Position numbers and translations under genes: made by a program. A stretch of 64,000 nucleotides of DNA from Evansella caseinilytica (GTDB lineage: Bacteria; Bacillota; Bacilli; Bacillales; Salisediminibacteriaceae), in contig NZ_FNPI01000005.1 in the NCBI RefSeq assembly GCF_900107275.1, positions 229,883 through 293,882 on the forward strand. Direction: 5' to 3'. Under the pieces are notes generated by a model, which saw only the letters and a program-made list of their open reading frames with translations, was not told the DNA's origin and did not search any database. How positions within the stretch are numbered: position 1 is the stretch's first letter; each line of letters begins with the position of its first letter. Positions 16,045 through 25,495 of the stretch are shown here, piece after piece.

Positions 16045-19044
16045 TTACTCAGGTTCTATTCCCCAGACCAATTCATCTCCAACATACAGAGTGACCTTTT
16101 CCCATTCCTCGAATGTTATTTTTGTTCCATCATAGGAGTAGTCGTTATTCTCGTTGTAACTTGTCCAGTTGATCTTGTTGAACCTCGCCTGGATTTCCCC
16201 GGTTTCTTCCCCGGCACGCAGCCCTCCCGCCGAAGAGTCAAAACGAATTTCCAAATAATGATCCGCTCCGGTTACCGGTTGAGCCAATGGAACAAACGAG
16301 CCGCTCACATTCCCGCAACCGATGCGCGCCCAGTCACAATGAAATTGTTGCGGAGCATCACCGTCGATCGTGTACCAGTAGCGAAGCGTCACATCTTCCA
16401 GCACAATATCGCGCTCTCCAGAATTGACGATATTGAAATGGGGGCGGACATGACTATCAGTTGCATTCGTATCCGTGGTTCGATAGAACACTACTAAATC
16501 GCCGGATGGCGGAACGCCCGGTTCTCCTTCCTTCGGCATGCCGCTGACTTCGTCGGAATTGTCGCTCTCCCCCGCCGCATTGACTGCGCTGATAACATAA
16601 TAGTAGGTCGTGCCATTGCTCACATCTGTATCAGCATAGGAGGTATCTGCTACATACTCGGCAACCGTTTCATACGGACCTCCGGCTGTTGTCGAACGTT
16701 TGACATGATAGGCTTCCGCATTTAACGATACCTGCCAACGCAGGTGAACAACTCCGTCGCCGCTACTCGCCTGAAGGCCGGCCGGCGTAGTTGGAGGCGA
16801 CGGCGCAGGACCAGGCTCCGGCGTCGCGCTCACTTCCGCGGAATCATCACTTTCCCCGGCGCTGTTCACAGCGCTGATGACGTAGTAATAAGTGGTGTCA
16901 TTCGTCAAATCCGTATCGGTATAGGAGGTGCTGTTCGTGGAGGCCACCGTCGTGTATTGGCCTCCCGAAACTGACGCTCGTTTAATATTGTAATAATTCG
17001 CCCCCGCTACCGACTCCCATTCAAGCAATACGGCTTTATCACCTGCGGTAGCTGTCAAACCAGTTGGTGCTGCCGGGACTTCTGGCGGAAACGGTTCCGC
17101 TCCAAAAACAAGCTCTCCAGCATCATATACCGGAATATAAGGAGATTTGGCAAGCGATCCGCTCATCCCCTGATAGGAATAATCGTTTGTCGGGTCCCAG
17201 AAGGAAGTGTGCTGCGGCGCGGATATTCTGAACTGGACCTCCTTGTAATGGGCTGATTGACCGCCTGGATAGATGTCCACTCCTGTAAAGTCTACGTGAG
17301 TATAATAAATATAATTGGCTTCATCGTAAGGAACCAACGGAGAAATCTCAGCCCCTTGATTGTATCCTCCTGAAGTGACAGTGATGTCCTCTGCCGTATA
17401 ACCCGCAGCATATACTTCGCTCAAGTCAACGAAGTACTTAAAAGATAGTTTATCTCCCATACGTGCAGGCCAGCCGGAACGATTGTTCAATTGCGCCCGG
17501 ATTTCTGTATAGTTTGCCCCGGAGCTGTTGATGGACGCTTCAACGAACATTTCATCTTCTGGTTCAACCCATTCCGGGAAATTGGGCAGCGGTTCCTGGC
17601 CCTCCCCATAATCGATCATCATTCTCGCCAGACCGCCTGTAAAGCCGGCATTGTAATCGATAGCCACCTCGTTCATGATGTAATCTCCGATATGATCTTC
17701 ATAATTGTCGTTTCGATCCGGTCCGCCGACAAGTGCCCCGTAAAGTGTGTGACGATGATAGTCCGGCACATTTTGACTGTCTGCCCAAGAACCGTGAGAT
17801 GTACGATGATGCGGCCGTTCCGGAGGATTATTGCCATATCCGACAACATAACTGCGGTTATTCGGGTTGTTCCCAAGCGCGTAAAGAATCTGACTTTCCG
17901 CAAACTCCTGATATTGCTGCTGTTTAGCGGCGTCATCGACAATATCGCTGTACACAAACGCTAGAAAGGCCGCGTTAGAGGAATAGCGCAACGCCCCCCA
18001 CGTGTCCAGCCAGGCCAATCCGCCAGGTGTGTAATGAATCCGTTCCCCTGTCTCAGGTATCCCTGTAGACCAGTAATTTAAGTTTCGCTCCGCCGCTTCC
18101 GAAAAGCGCGGATCGTCCGTTAAACGGGACAACAACACATAGTTACCGAAAACTTTGTCATCCCAGGCAATCGTCCATTTATACGGCCAGTATTGCGTCT
18201 GTCCCTCGGTCGACCAGTCTTCTACCGAAGCGAGCGCCTTATCCAGGTACTCCTCTTCGTCTGTAGCCAGATACAACCAGATAGCTCCCCAAGTGATTTC
18301 ATCTTCATAACCACTCCAAGAATTGTAATACTGCTGTGCATCGGTAATACAATCTGAATAAACACCCCGGTATTGATCGGCAAAATCATACAGCTCCCGG
18401 GCACTCGTCAGCAATTCATCAGCATAATCCGGATCGCTGTCCCTGAAAATAATCGACGAGGACGCCAATGCCGCAGCCGTTTCAGCTGCCAGATCCGATC
18501 CTGGGCAATTCTCATCAATTTTGAATGCCGGTCGATCCATCGGCATTACTTCTGCCGGTCCCCACCAAGCATGATCAAGAGATCCTTGACCGACCTGTCC
18601 CCATAATTCTGTCGGCCCCGTATACGCTTTCAAGAAGTAATCTGTTGCCCATTTAATGTTATCCAGCATATGATCCAGCTGTCCTGCCGCCTTGAACCCT
18701 TCCTCGTATTCGTAAACGGACCAGGCCAGCATCGTCGTTGTGAAAGCCATCGGAAAACCGAATTTCACATGATCTCCAGCATCATACCATCCCCCGGTCA
18801 AATCCACACCTACATCTGCTCCGTCCAGCATGCCGGAATCTCCGCGCCATTGAACGCGGTTATTTTCCGGAAGTTCACCCGAACGTTGCGATTCGTAAAA
18901 ATAAATCGATTTTTGCAACGCTTCTGCATAATTGTAATCGGAGGCTGCTGCTTCCGGGCTTTTCTGCTGTACAGGAGCGATCAAACCGCTCAGAAACATA
19001 CATACGGCCAAGATGGCAACCCAACGATTGTAACGATTGGTCAT
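16045..19044 (-). CDS. GH9 processive endoglucanase, GH9-CBM3c-Fn3-Fn3-CBM3
   Basis: This 999-residue secreted cellulase begins with a signal peptide (residues 1-~33). The GH9 catalytic domain (~38-475) has the DAGDHVKFGFPMAFTTTML motif and the acid/base segment DYIMNEVAIDYNAGFTGGLA. An internal CBM3c (~490-650) follows directly. In characterised theme-B GH9 enzymes this module feeds a chain into the active site and makes them processive. Two Fn3 modules (~656-840) and a C-terminal cellulose-binding CBM3 (~848-999, ending LVWGIEPE) complete it. GGGAGGAGAG lies before the ATG. It is the last of five minus-strand genes with gaps of only 60-111 bases, so it is probably the distal cistron of a cellulase operon. 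Confidence 0.95.
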   Translation of the reverse strand: MTNRYNRWVAILAVCMFLSGLIAPVQQKSPEAAASDYNYAEALQKSIYFYESQRSGELPENNRVQWRGDSGMLDGADVGVDLTGGWYDAGDHVKFGFPMAFTTTMLAWSVYEYEEGFKAAGQLDHMLDNIKWATDYFLKAYTGPTELWGQVGQGSLDHAWWGPAEVMPMDRPAFKIDENCPGSDLAAETAAALASSSIIFRDSDPDYADELLTSARELYDFADQYRGVYSDCITDAQQYYNSWSGYEDEITWGAIWLYLATDEEEYLDKALASVEDWSTEGQTQYWPYKWTIAWDDKVFGNYVLLSRLTDDPRFSEAAERNLNYWSTGIPETGERIHYTPGGLAWLDTWGALRYSSNAAFLAFVYSDIVDDAAKQQQYQEFAESQILYALGNNPNNRSYVVGYGNNPPERPHHRTSHGSWADSQNVPDYHRHTLYGALVGGPDRNDNYEDHIGDYIMNEVAIDYNAGFTGGLARMMIDYGEGQEPLPNFPEWVEPEDEMFVEASINSSGANYTEIRAQLNNRSGWPARMGDKLSFKYFVDLSEVYAAGYTAEDITVTSGGYNQGAEISPLVPYDEANYIYYTHVDFTGVDIYPGGQSAHYKEVQFRISAPQHTSFWDPTNDYSYQGMSGSLAKSPYIPVYDAGELVFGAEPFPPEVPAAPTGLTATAGDKAVLLEWESVAGANYYNIKRASVSGGQYTTVASTNSTSYTDTDLTNDTTYYYVISAVNSAGESDDSAEVSATPEPGPAPSPPTTPAGLQASSGDGVVHLRWQVSLNAEAYHVKRSTTAGGPYETVAEYVADTSYADTDVSNGTTYYYVISAVNAAGESDNSDEVSGMPKEGEPGVPPSGDLVVFYRTTDTNATDSHVRPHFNIVNSGERDIVLEDVTLRYWYTIDGDAPQQFHCDWARIGCGNVSGSFVPLAQPVTGADHYLEIRFDSSAGGLRAGEETGEIQARFNKINWTSYNENNDYSYDGTKITFEEWEKVTLYVGDELVWGIEPE

Positions 19045-19155
19045 ATTCTGACTCTCCTCCCCTATTTGAATTTCTTAACCTTTTTTTCAACTACAATACT
19101 AATACGTGGAAGAAGGCGATCACCTCCTTTCCTCCGGTTATTGACCAGCCATCCT

Positions 19156-21591
19156 TTACTGGACGACTTCCAAGTGAATATCCAGCGTTATTCCTTCCGG
19201 AAAAAATTCAAATGTAACGGTCGAGTCTTCCGCTAAAAAATTCAACAGTCGTTCTCTGAGAATCAGATCGCCGTCTTCGATGGCATAATCGTCGTTGTAA
19301 TTCATGTACGGTGTCCATGACCACTCATCGGCAAGAATCGGGCGCCCGGTGGAGTCAACGACCCCGAGAGCGGTAGCCAGCTTTGTTCCGTTCAGTTCTA
19401 CCGGAATATGCAAGTCCCCGCTGATATGATTCACATTGATTGTATAGGTATTGTTTTGTACTTGCGGCTGCCCGTGCTGATTAATATCGAGCACTTGATC
19501 GGCGCCTTCGGAAAATTCGAACCTTAGTTGCGCATTCAAATCAAGCTGTCCAGGCTGCAGTAATCCCGATATATATCCACCATCAAGAATCACCTGCCCT
19601 GCGTCCGGGTTATATGTGTAATCCGTTCCTTCGGTCAGTTGACCGCTCCCTTCATAAATACCTTCTAGACTGTTGCCGTTCAGCCGGATATCGATCGTCA
19701 CATCGTCCGGTGTCGTTCCATCTTCCACATAAACGTCAACCATCGCCAGTAAAGAATTGTTGCGGCCGAGTCCAGCATTCACTATCACATCAGCCACACC
19801 GGGATCTCTCCACACTCGGTTGATACGGTCAAAATGATCGAAGCCGTTGTCCCACCACATGGTCAACATGTCGTATTCATACGCCATACTGACAAACTGG
19901 TCATGATATAACCATTTGGACGCTCTTTCATTAATGCCCAGCGTACCGTATTCCCCGATGAGCACAGGATAACCTTGCGTCACGTAAGCATTGTAAACAC
20001 TTTCCAGATCCTGTTTCATAGTCTGTATTTCCTGTTCCGTACCCCAGGAAGTGTTTCCCCACCATCCGGCAACGTAATCCCACGGGCTGTAATAATGAAA
20101 CGTCAAAATCAGATTGTCATCCTCGGGAACCACGAATGTATTAATCAGCTCTTCATGATTGTCATGCAGTCCGCCGACCACAACAGAGCGCTGATCATTG
20201 TACCCTCCCGAATTACGAATGACATCAAGCATCTCTTGATTAACCACGTTTAACTGATAGGCACTCATCCCCGTCGGCTCATTGATAATCTCAAAAATCA
20301 GCCGGTCGCTTTTGTCCTTGAACCGGTCGGCGATTTGAGTCCATACTTTCCCGAATTTATCAAGAGTTCCGGTATGATCTGTGCCCATATTGTTAACCCA
20401 GAGCCAAGAATCGTGATGCACGTTAAGCACAACATAAAAATCTCTCGCCAACGCCCAATCGGTCACTTCTTCCACCCTGTCCATCCAGCCTTCGTCTATT
20501 TCGTAATTCGGGCCAGATCCGATGTGCGAATCCCATGTCACCGGCAGACGGATGCTCTTAAATCCTGCCGCTTTAATATCATCAAATGTCTGCTCTTCAA
20601 CAGGTGGATTGTTCCAAGAACCTTCTGTCGGAACCGCATCAAGGGTATTTCCCAGATTCCATCCAGGAGAAAGTGCCTCAACAAACTGTTTCGGAGTAAA
20701 GCCCGTTGAAATATCCTGTGGTGTCACACTGACTTCAAGCGAAGCCTCACTTTCACCGACACTGTTCAGAGCACTGATCACATAATAATATGTCGTTCCG
20801 TTCTCCAGGGAAGAATCGGTAAAGCGCGTCTCCGTTATTGCCGTCGCCACCGTTATATATGGCCCTCCAGAACCGGTTGCCCTTTTCACGTTGTACGAAT
20901 CGGCATTTCTCACAGCCTTCCAGGAAAGATGTGCTTGCCCGTTTCCAGGAGAAGCAACCACACCATCAGGGGCGTTCGGGATGACAGGTTCATCATCTCC
21001 ATTATCATCACCATCATCGACTCCGTCCGGTTCAATACCCCAGATCAAATTGCCGTTCTGATACACCGTTATCCTGTCCCATACTTCAAAGGACGTTTTG
21101 GTACTGTCATAAGAATAATCATCCGTTTCATCAAAATTGCTCCAGTCCACTTTGTGAAAACGAGTGAATATCGGACCTGTGTCATTATCCGGTGCCAGTG
21201 ATCCCGCTCCAGAAGCGAAGCTGACTTCCAGGTAATGATCGGTACCTTCCACTGCTTCGCTCAGTTCTCGAAAAGTACCGGTAACATTGGAACAACCGAT
21301 TTGTGCCCAGTCACAATAAAATTCCTGGTCGGCACTTCCTTCTTTTGTATACCAATAGCGCACGGTCAGTTCAGCTAGATCCACACTACTTTGACTACCG
21401 TTGACAATCTTGAAATGCGGTCGAATATGATTGTCCGTGGCATCCGTATCTCCGGTCTGATATTCGACAAACATCCCGTCCCCGTTGGCCTGTGCCGTCA
21501 TACCGTTTGCAGCCATGCCAATAATCAGTGCAAAAATGAACAGGCACAGCCCCCAATTAAAATGTTTTTTTTCAAACGTATTTCTGTGCAT
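19156..21591 (-). CDS. GH5 endoglucanase, CBM3-Fn3-GH5-X2-CBM46
   Basis: The secreted enzyme of ~811 residues has a signal peptide, an N-terminal CBM3 (~35-187), an acidic linker, an Fn3 module (~200-290) and a GH5 domain (~294-607). The GWNLGNTLDA opening resembles subfamily 4. The catalytic acid/base lies in IFEIINEPTG and the nucleophile in VLIGEYGTLG. An X2/Ig-like module (~614-705) and a CBM46-type module (~707-811) end the protein, an arrangement known from Bacillus GH5_4 endoglucanases acting on beta-glucan and xyloglucan. The frame opens six codons earlier at 21609, but GGAGTG at nine bases favours the ATG at 21591. It is unusual in this operon in having its CBM3 at the N-terminus. 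Confidence 0.93.
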   Translation of the reverse strand: MHRNTFEKKHFNWGLCLFIFALIIGMAANGMTAQANGDGMFVEYQTGDTDATDNHIRPHFKIVNGSQSSVDLAELTVRYWYTKEGSADQEFYCDWAQIGCSNVTGTFRELSEAVEGTDHYLEVSFASGAGSLAPDNDTGPIFTRFHKVDWSNFDETDDYSYDSTKTSFEVWDRITVYQNGNLIWGIEPDGVDDGDDNGDDEPVIPNAPDGVVASPGNGQAHLSWKAVRNADSYNVKRATGSGGPYITVATAITETRFTDSSLENGTTYYYVISALNSVGESEASLEVSVTPQDISTGFTPKQFVEALSPGWNLGNTLDAVPTEGSWNNPPVEEQTFDDIKAAGFKSIRLPVTWDSHIGSGPNYEIDEGWMDRVEEVTDWALARDFYVVLNVHHDSWLWVNNMGTDHTGTLDKFGKVWTQIADRFKDKSDRLIFEIINEPTGMSAYQLNVVNQEMLDVIRNSGGYNDQRSVVVGGLHDNHEELINTFVVPEDDNLILTFHYYSPWDYVAGWWGNTSWGTEQEIQTMKQDLESVYNAYVTQGYPVLIGEYGTLGINERASKWLYHDQFVSMAYEYDMLTMWWDNGFDHFDRINRVWRDPGVADVIVNAGLGRNNSLLAMVDVYVEDGTTPDDVTIDIRLNGNSLEGIYEGSGQLTEGTDYTYNPDAGQVILDGGYISGLLQPGQLDLNAQLRFEFSEGADQVLDINQHGQPQVQNNTYTINVNHISGDLHIPVELNGTKLATALGVVDSTGRPILADEWSWTPYMNYNDDYAIEDGDLILRERLLNFLAEDSTVTFEFFPEGITLDIHLEVVQ

Positions 21592-21680
21592 TATGTTCAT
21601 CACTCCCATTTTTTCATGTTCGTGTCATCGCAAGCACCAAAACCCTCCCGGGCATGACGAGCACACCCGGTTATGATCCG

Positions 21681-23576
21681 TTATCGCGGTTCTTCTCCCC
21701 AGATCAATTCACCGTTAAAATACAGCGTCACTTTTGCAGAAGGGGCGTACATGTTTTGCTCGCCAATGTAGGAATAATCATCTGTTTCATCATAGTTGGA
21801 CCAATCGTGCTTGTTAAAACGCAACTGGATGTTTCCCGTATGCTTTCCTGCTTCCAGAACGATCGAATCAAAGCCGATTTCCAGATAATGATCGGCCCCA
21901 TTCACTGGTGGATTCAGCGCCTGAAAATGTCCATGAACATTGCTGCAGCTGATTTCGGCCCAATCGCAATGCAAGGTTTCGGCAGCCGTTCCCTCTTTCG
22001 TGTACCAATAGCGCATGGTGACATTGCTGAGGTCAACAGCTTCATCTCCGTCATTCAAAATACGAAAATGCGGACGGATGTGATTTCCATAAGGATGCAA
22101 GCCGTCATTGCGGTACAAAACCTGCAAGTCCCCCGATGGTCCTGACGGCGGTGTATCGGCGGGCACAGCCGATACTTGGACGGAATTTTCGCTTTCACCG
22201 AAACTGTTTTCCGCACTGACCACATAAAAATATATTTTGTCGTTGGACAACCCGGTATCGGTATACGTCGTACCGGAAATGCCGTCTGCAATCGTCTCAT
22301 ACGGTCCCCCGTCCATTTCAGAACGCTTTACATTGTATGTCCTCGCTCCCTGCGTCTGTTGCCAGCTCAATGTTACGGAACCGTTCCCGGCTTTCGCTTC
22401 CAGACCGTTTGGCGCGGAAGGAGGCGCATTCGGAGGAACAATGCTGTTCATTAATGCCGCATGGGCGGCGATGACATCCGCCGTACTGCTCGGATAGACG
22501 ACGCGGAACCCGTCATAATCCGGATACAGTCCGCCATGATCTTCAATTCCGGTAAGAATCCAGAAGTGGCTGCCGTTGGCGCCTTCCTCATACAGGGTGT
22601 TATACCAGGAAGCATACACGCCATCCCGGATGCCCTGATGCTGCAGGCCGAATTCTTCCAGAACAACCGGCTTACCAGCGGCGTGGGCATCCCGGACATG
22701 GTCACGAATCCATTCGTTTCCCCACTCCTCTGCCTGACCCGCTGTCCCCCAGTGGTCCGGATACATATGGAAGGTGGCATAATCCACGTTGTCCAATTCT
22801 ATCAGGCGCAGCCAGTCCACCCCTTCATAACCGCTGCGTTCATACGGTGCGGACGGACCGTCATTGTAAAATCCCTCATCACCGATAGATACAAGCTGAT
22901 TGGGAGCAATCGATTTGATAAAAGCGCTCATCTCATCCGCCCAAGCGAGCAGCGTGTCTCCTGAAGTATCCAGCGGATTGCGCGGCTCATTCGCCAACTG
23001 CCACGACATGATCGTTGGTTCGTCTTTGTACTGCAGGCCGGTGTATGGATTGGTGCGGTTGATAAAATGCTCCACGTAATTTTTATATGCCTGTTTTGCC
23101 CGTTCATCTGTATAAAATTCTTCTTTATTTTCCAAACCGAACCAGTCGGCGTATTGCTGCATGCCTCCGAAATCGTTCCAATAATTAACGAGCGGCACGA
23201 CAAACCGGATACCCAGCTGCTTTGCTTTCCACACAGCGTAATCAAATTGAGCAAATCCGTCTTCATCATAAATCCCCGGCTCCGGCTGCATCACATATCC
23301 GTCATGTGAATTTCCATCCATGAATCCCCATGTCCGGATCACCTTCAATCCCATAGCTGCCGCGTTTTCCAGCACATCATCAATCATCAGCTCTGACTTA
23401 TACATAAAGTAATAATTATTTGTTCCAGCATAATAGAATGGTTGATCGTTTAAGATAAATTCGGTTCCTTCCACAGTGACAAAATCAGACGTTGTGTCAG
23501 CAGACTGATGCGCGCTGATCAGCGTCGGCACGAGTGCTAAACAAAGCAACAACAGGATGCCAATTCCCTTTCTCAT
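21681..23576 (-). CDS. GH5 beta-mannanase-like enzyme, GH5-Fn3-CBM3
   Basis: The 631-residue secreted protein has a signal peptide ending near SAHQSA and a GH5 domain (~30-375) of the mannanase type. It shows the PFYYAGTNNYYFMYKSE opening, the acid/base in SWQLANEPRN and the nucleophile in VVLEEFGLQHQG, followed by HFWILTG. One Fn3 module (~384-470) and a C-terminal CBM3 (~484-631) follow. I infer mannan or glucomannan hydrolysis, with the CBM3 anchoring it on cellulose. The open frame starts at 23648, but GAGAGGTGAGG directly before the ATG at 23576, and a proper signal peptide there, set the start. Confidence 0.92.
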   Translation of the reverse strand: MRKGIGILLLLCLALVPTLISAHQSADTTSDFVTVEGTEFILNDQPFYYAGTNNYYFMYKSELMIDDVLENAAAMGLKVIRTWGFMDGNSHDGYVMQPEPGIYDEDGFAQFDYAVWKAKQLGIRFVVPLVNYWNDFGGMQQYADWFGLENKEEFYTDERAKQAYKNYVEHFINRTNPYTGLQYKDEPTIMSWQLANEPRNPLDTSGDTLLAWADEMSAFIKSIAPNQLVSIGDEGFYNDGPSAPYERSGYEGVDWLRLIELDNVDYATFHMYPDHWGTAGQAEEWGNEWIRDHVRDAHAAGKPVVLEEFGLQHQGIRDGVYASWYNTLYEEGANGSHFWILTGIEDHGGLYPDYDGFRVVYPSSTADVIAAHAALMNSIVPPNAPPSAPNGLEAKAGNGSVTLSWQQTQGARTYNVKRSEMDGGPYETIADGISGTTYTDTGLSNDKIYFYVVSAENSFGESENSVQVSAVPADTPPSGPSGDLQVLYRNDGLHPYGNHIRPHFRILNDGDEAVDLSNVTMRYWYTKEGTAAETLHCDWAEISCSNVHGHFQALNPPVNGADHYLEIGFDSIVLEAGKHTGNIQLRFNKHDWSNYDETDDYSYIGEQNMYAPSAKVTLYFNGELIWGEEPR

Positions 23577-23708
23577 ATACCTCACCTCTCCCGCCTTTTG
23601 TCGTTCATTCACATAGTTGATCTGTTTCAGAAATGAAATCTGTCTCACTTATGTCAGCTCACATGCGACACAATAAGCAAAAACAACGGAAACACTTCTT
23701 TTGCTCTG

Positions 23709-25388
23709 TTAATTAGAAACACGATTTCTTAAATTCAAAGTATCCAAAAGATCAATGTTCCGGTCCATGCCCGTCTCCAGTTCGACATGCAATGTATTGA
23801 GCATCATATCAACTACTTCCTGTCGTTCCGCAGATGTCGTATAGCGTTCCCCGCTCAGCCTGGCGGGAAGACCAACCTCAAGCGACCAGTACTGGTTAGG
23901 GTAAGCTGTACGCATATTGTACGGTTCGTCATGAAAAGCGAGACGGATGACATAGACGGACAGCTCTTTTTCCTCATCAAAGACGACTTCGATAATATCT
24001 CTTTGCGGATGCCCGTAACCGGGAGATGGACGCTGTTCATTGTTGTAATGGCCGTTGCGCAAGTCAAAAGACAAGCTCGACGGTCCGACCCACCAAACCG
24101 TTCCGCAATCCAGATGGTAAGGAACCGGACTCGTATTTTTAAACTGCACTACTTGATACCAGAATCCCTCGTTCTCGACATGCATCCTCGCTTCTGCTTC
24201 CATCGGGGCATTGCTCGTAAAGCCCGCTCCTCCCAACGGCTCCCCTGTCACCGGATGCACTTTCTCCCTTACTGCATGCAGCACCGGATTGTCCGGATCA
24301 TACAACACATCCCTGCTTATGCTGGAGGTAAACGTCCACCCTTCACCGTTTTCGTGAACAGGCTGATCATGACAGCGATCACGCTCCGCTTTTTCAGGAG
24401 GCAAATACGTGCGCGCATCGGTCGGCCACTGTTCCTGTAGAAACAGATCCGGATCGTTGGTCGCCGCAGCTGGCCCAGCCGTTTCCTCCCATGGATTGTC
24501 GGCACTTTTATGATAAGTTGGTTCTTCCGCCTCATCTCCCAGCAAGGCGAGTCGAGGTAAAAGCTGACAAATGGCATGTGCCGGAAATTCATTGGCAGCC
24601 AGCTCCCGGACATGTCCCAGTGCCTGTGTCCCCAGATCATCCAAAGCCAACGAACCATCACCGACTTTATCCTTGACGGCTTCCACATTAAACCCATACA
24701 ATTCTGCTTTTTCTTTATCTGTCATGGACGTTTGCTCATGTCCGCCATGTCCCCCGCCGCCGTCACCGGGTAAATAATCCAAAAACGTCCGATCTACATA
24801 CAGCTCCCGGAAATTCGGACACATTTCGCCAATCATTGTCTCACCTGTAATGGCGTCAGGATCAAGCGGTTCCGGTTCACCAGGTTGCGGATCGCCTGGT
24901 TCCGGTTCACCAGGATCTGTTCCTGAACCGTCACTCGAACAAGCCGAACCGTTTAAAACAAACCCGGAAGGCACAACTGCCTGTCCCCCGTGTGTCCCTT
25001 GAAAACCGAAAGTGACACTTTCGCCTGAAGCAATCGTTCCATTCCAATGACCGGCCGGATTGCTCGCTTGCACTTCATTTCCGGTTTGGATCACCTCGGC
25101 GTTCCAGCCGGAATCCACTTGTTGACCGCCTGGATGACTCCAGCTCAATGTCCAGCCTTCTATAGCTGCATCAGTGTGATTCCTTATGGTCACCTCTGAC
25201 GTAAAGCCTGTGTTCCATTGACTGCTGATAACATACTCAACGGCACAGCCGCGCTCCTCCTCCGATAACACGGAATAACTCCCACTTCCAATAAACACTG
25301 TCACAATGACAAGGACAAAAATTGCCGGAACAAACGCTGTTTTTTTCAGCGCGGCCTTTCTCACGCCGGCGCTGCCTAGGATCGACAT
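23709..25388 (-). CDS. CBM2 protein with an unrecognised C-terminal domain
   Basis: The 559-residue protein has a membrane or signal segment (residues ~17-38) and a family 2 carbohydrate-binding module (~45-150, CAVEYVISSQWNTGFTSEVT to FVLNGSACSS, with flanking cysteines). A Pro/Glu/Gly-Asp linker (~152-178) leads to a ~380-residue C-terminal region I cannot assign to any glycoside hydrolase, polysaccharide lyase, esterase or LPMO family. That region contains GDGGGGHGGHEQ and CGTVWWVGPSSLSFDLRNGHY, several Trp and His residues and three Cys. It is not AA10-like, since no mature N-terminal histidine is evident. GGAGGAG lies before the ATG. It is the only operon member using CBM2 and lacking Fn3/CBM3. 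Its place between GH48 and the mannanase suggests a cellulose-surface role; that is inference. Confidence 0.8.
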   Translation of the reverse strand: MSILGSAGVRKAALKKTAFVPAIFVLVIVTVFIGSGSYSVLSEEERGCAVEYVISSQWNTGFTSEVTIRNHTDAAIEGWTLSWSHPGGQQVDSGWNAEVIQTGNEVQASNPAGHWNGTIASGESVTFGFQGTHGGQAVVPSGFVLNGSACSSDGSGTDPGEPEPGDPQPGEPEPLDPDAITGETMIGEMCPNFRELYVDRTFLDYLPGDGGGGHGGHEQTSMTDKEKAELYGFNVEAVKDKVGDGSLALDDLGTQALGHVRELAANEFPAHAICQLLPRLALLGDEAEEPTYHKSADNPWEETAGPAAATNDPDLFLQEQWPTDARTYLPPEKAERDRCHDQPVHENGEGWTFTSSISRDVLYDPDNPVLHAVREKVHPVTGEPLGGAGFTSNAPMEAEARMHVENEGFWYQVVQFKNTSPVPYHLDCGTVWWVGPSSLSFDLRNGHYNNEQRPSPGYGHPQRDIIEVVFDEEKELSVYVIRLAFHDEPYNMRTAYPNQYWSLEVGLPARLSGERYTTSAERQEVVDMMLNTLHVELETGMDRNIDLLDTLNLRNRVSN

Positions 25389-25495
25389 TTCTGAATCTCC
25401 TCCTTCGCTTCAAATACAGACATGTATCAAACCGTTTGAAATCGAGTACGAGCAGCAAGCACCCCCGGATAACCTTCCGGGGATACCGCCGTTTT

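Noticed and set aside
23709..25388. Possible AA10 lytic polysaccharide monooxygenase
   Set aside because: An AA10 needs a mature N-terminal His and a second His in a known context; here CBM2 is at the N-terminus and no such brace is visible.
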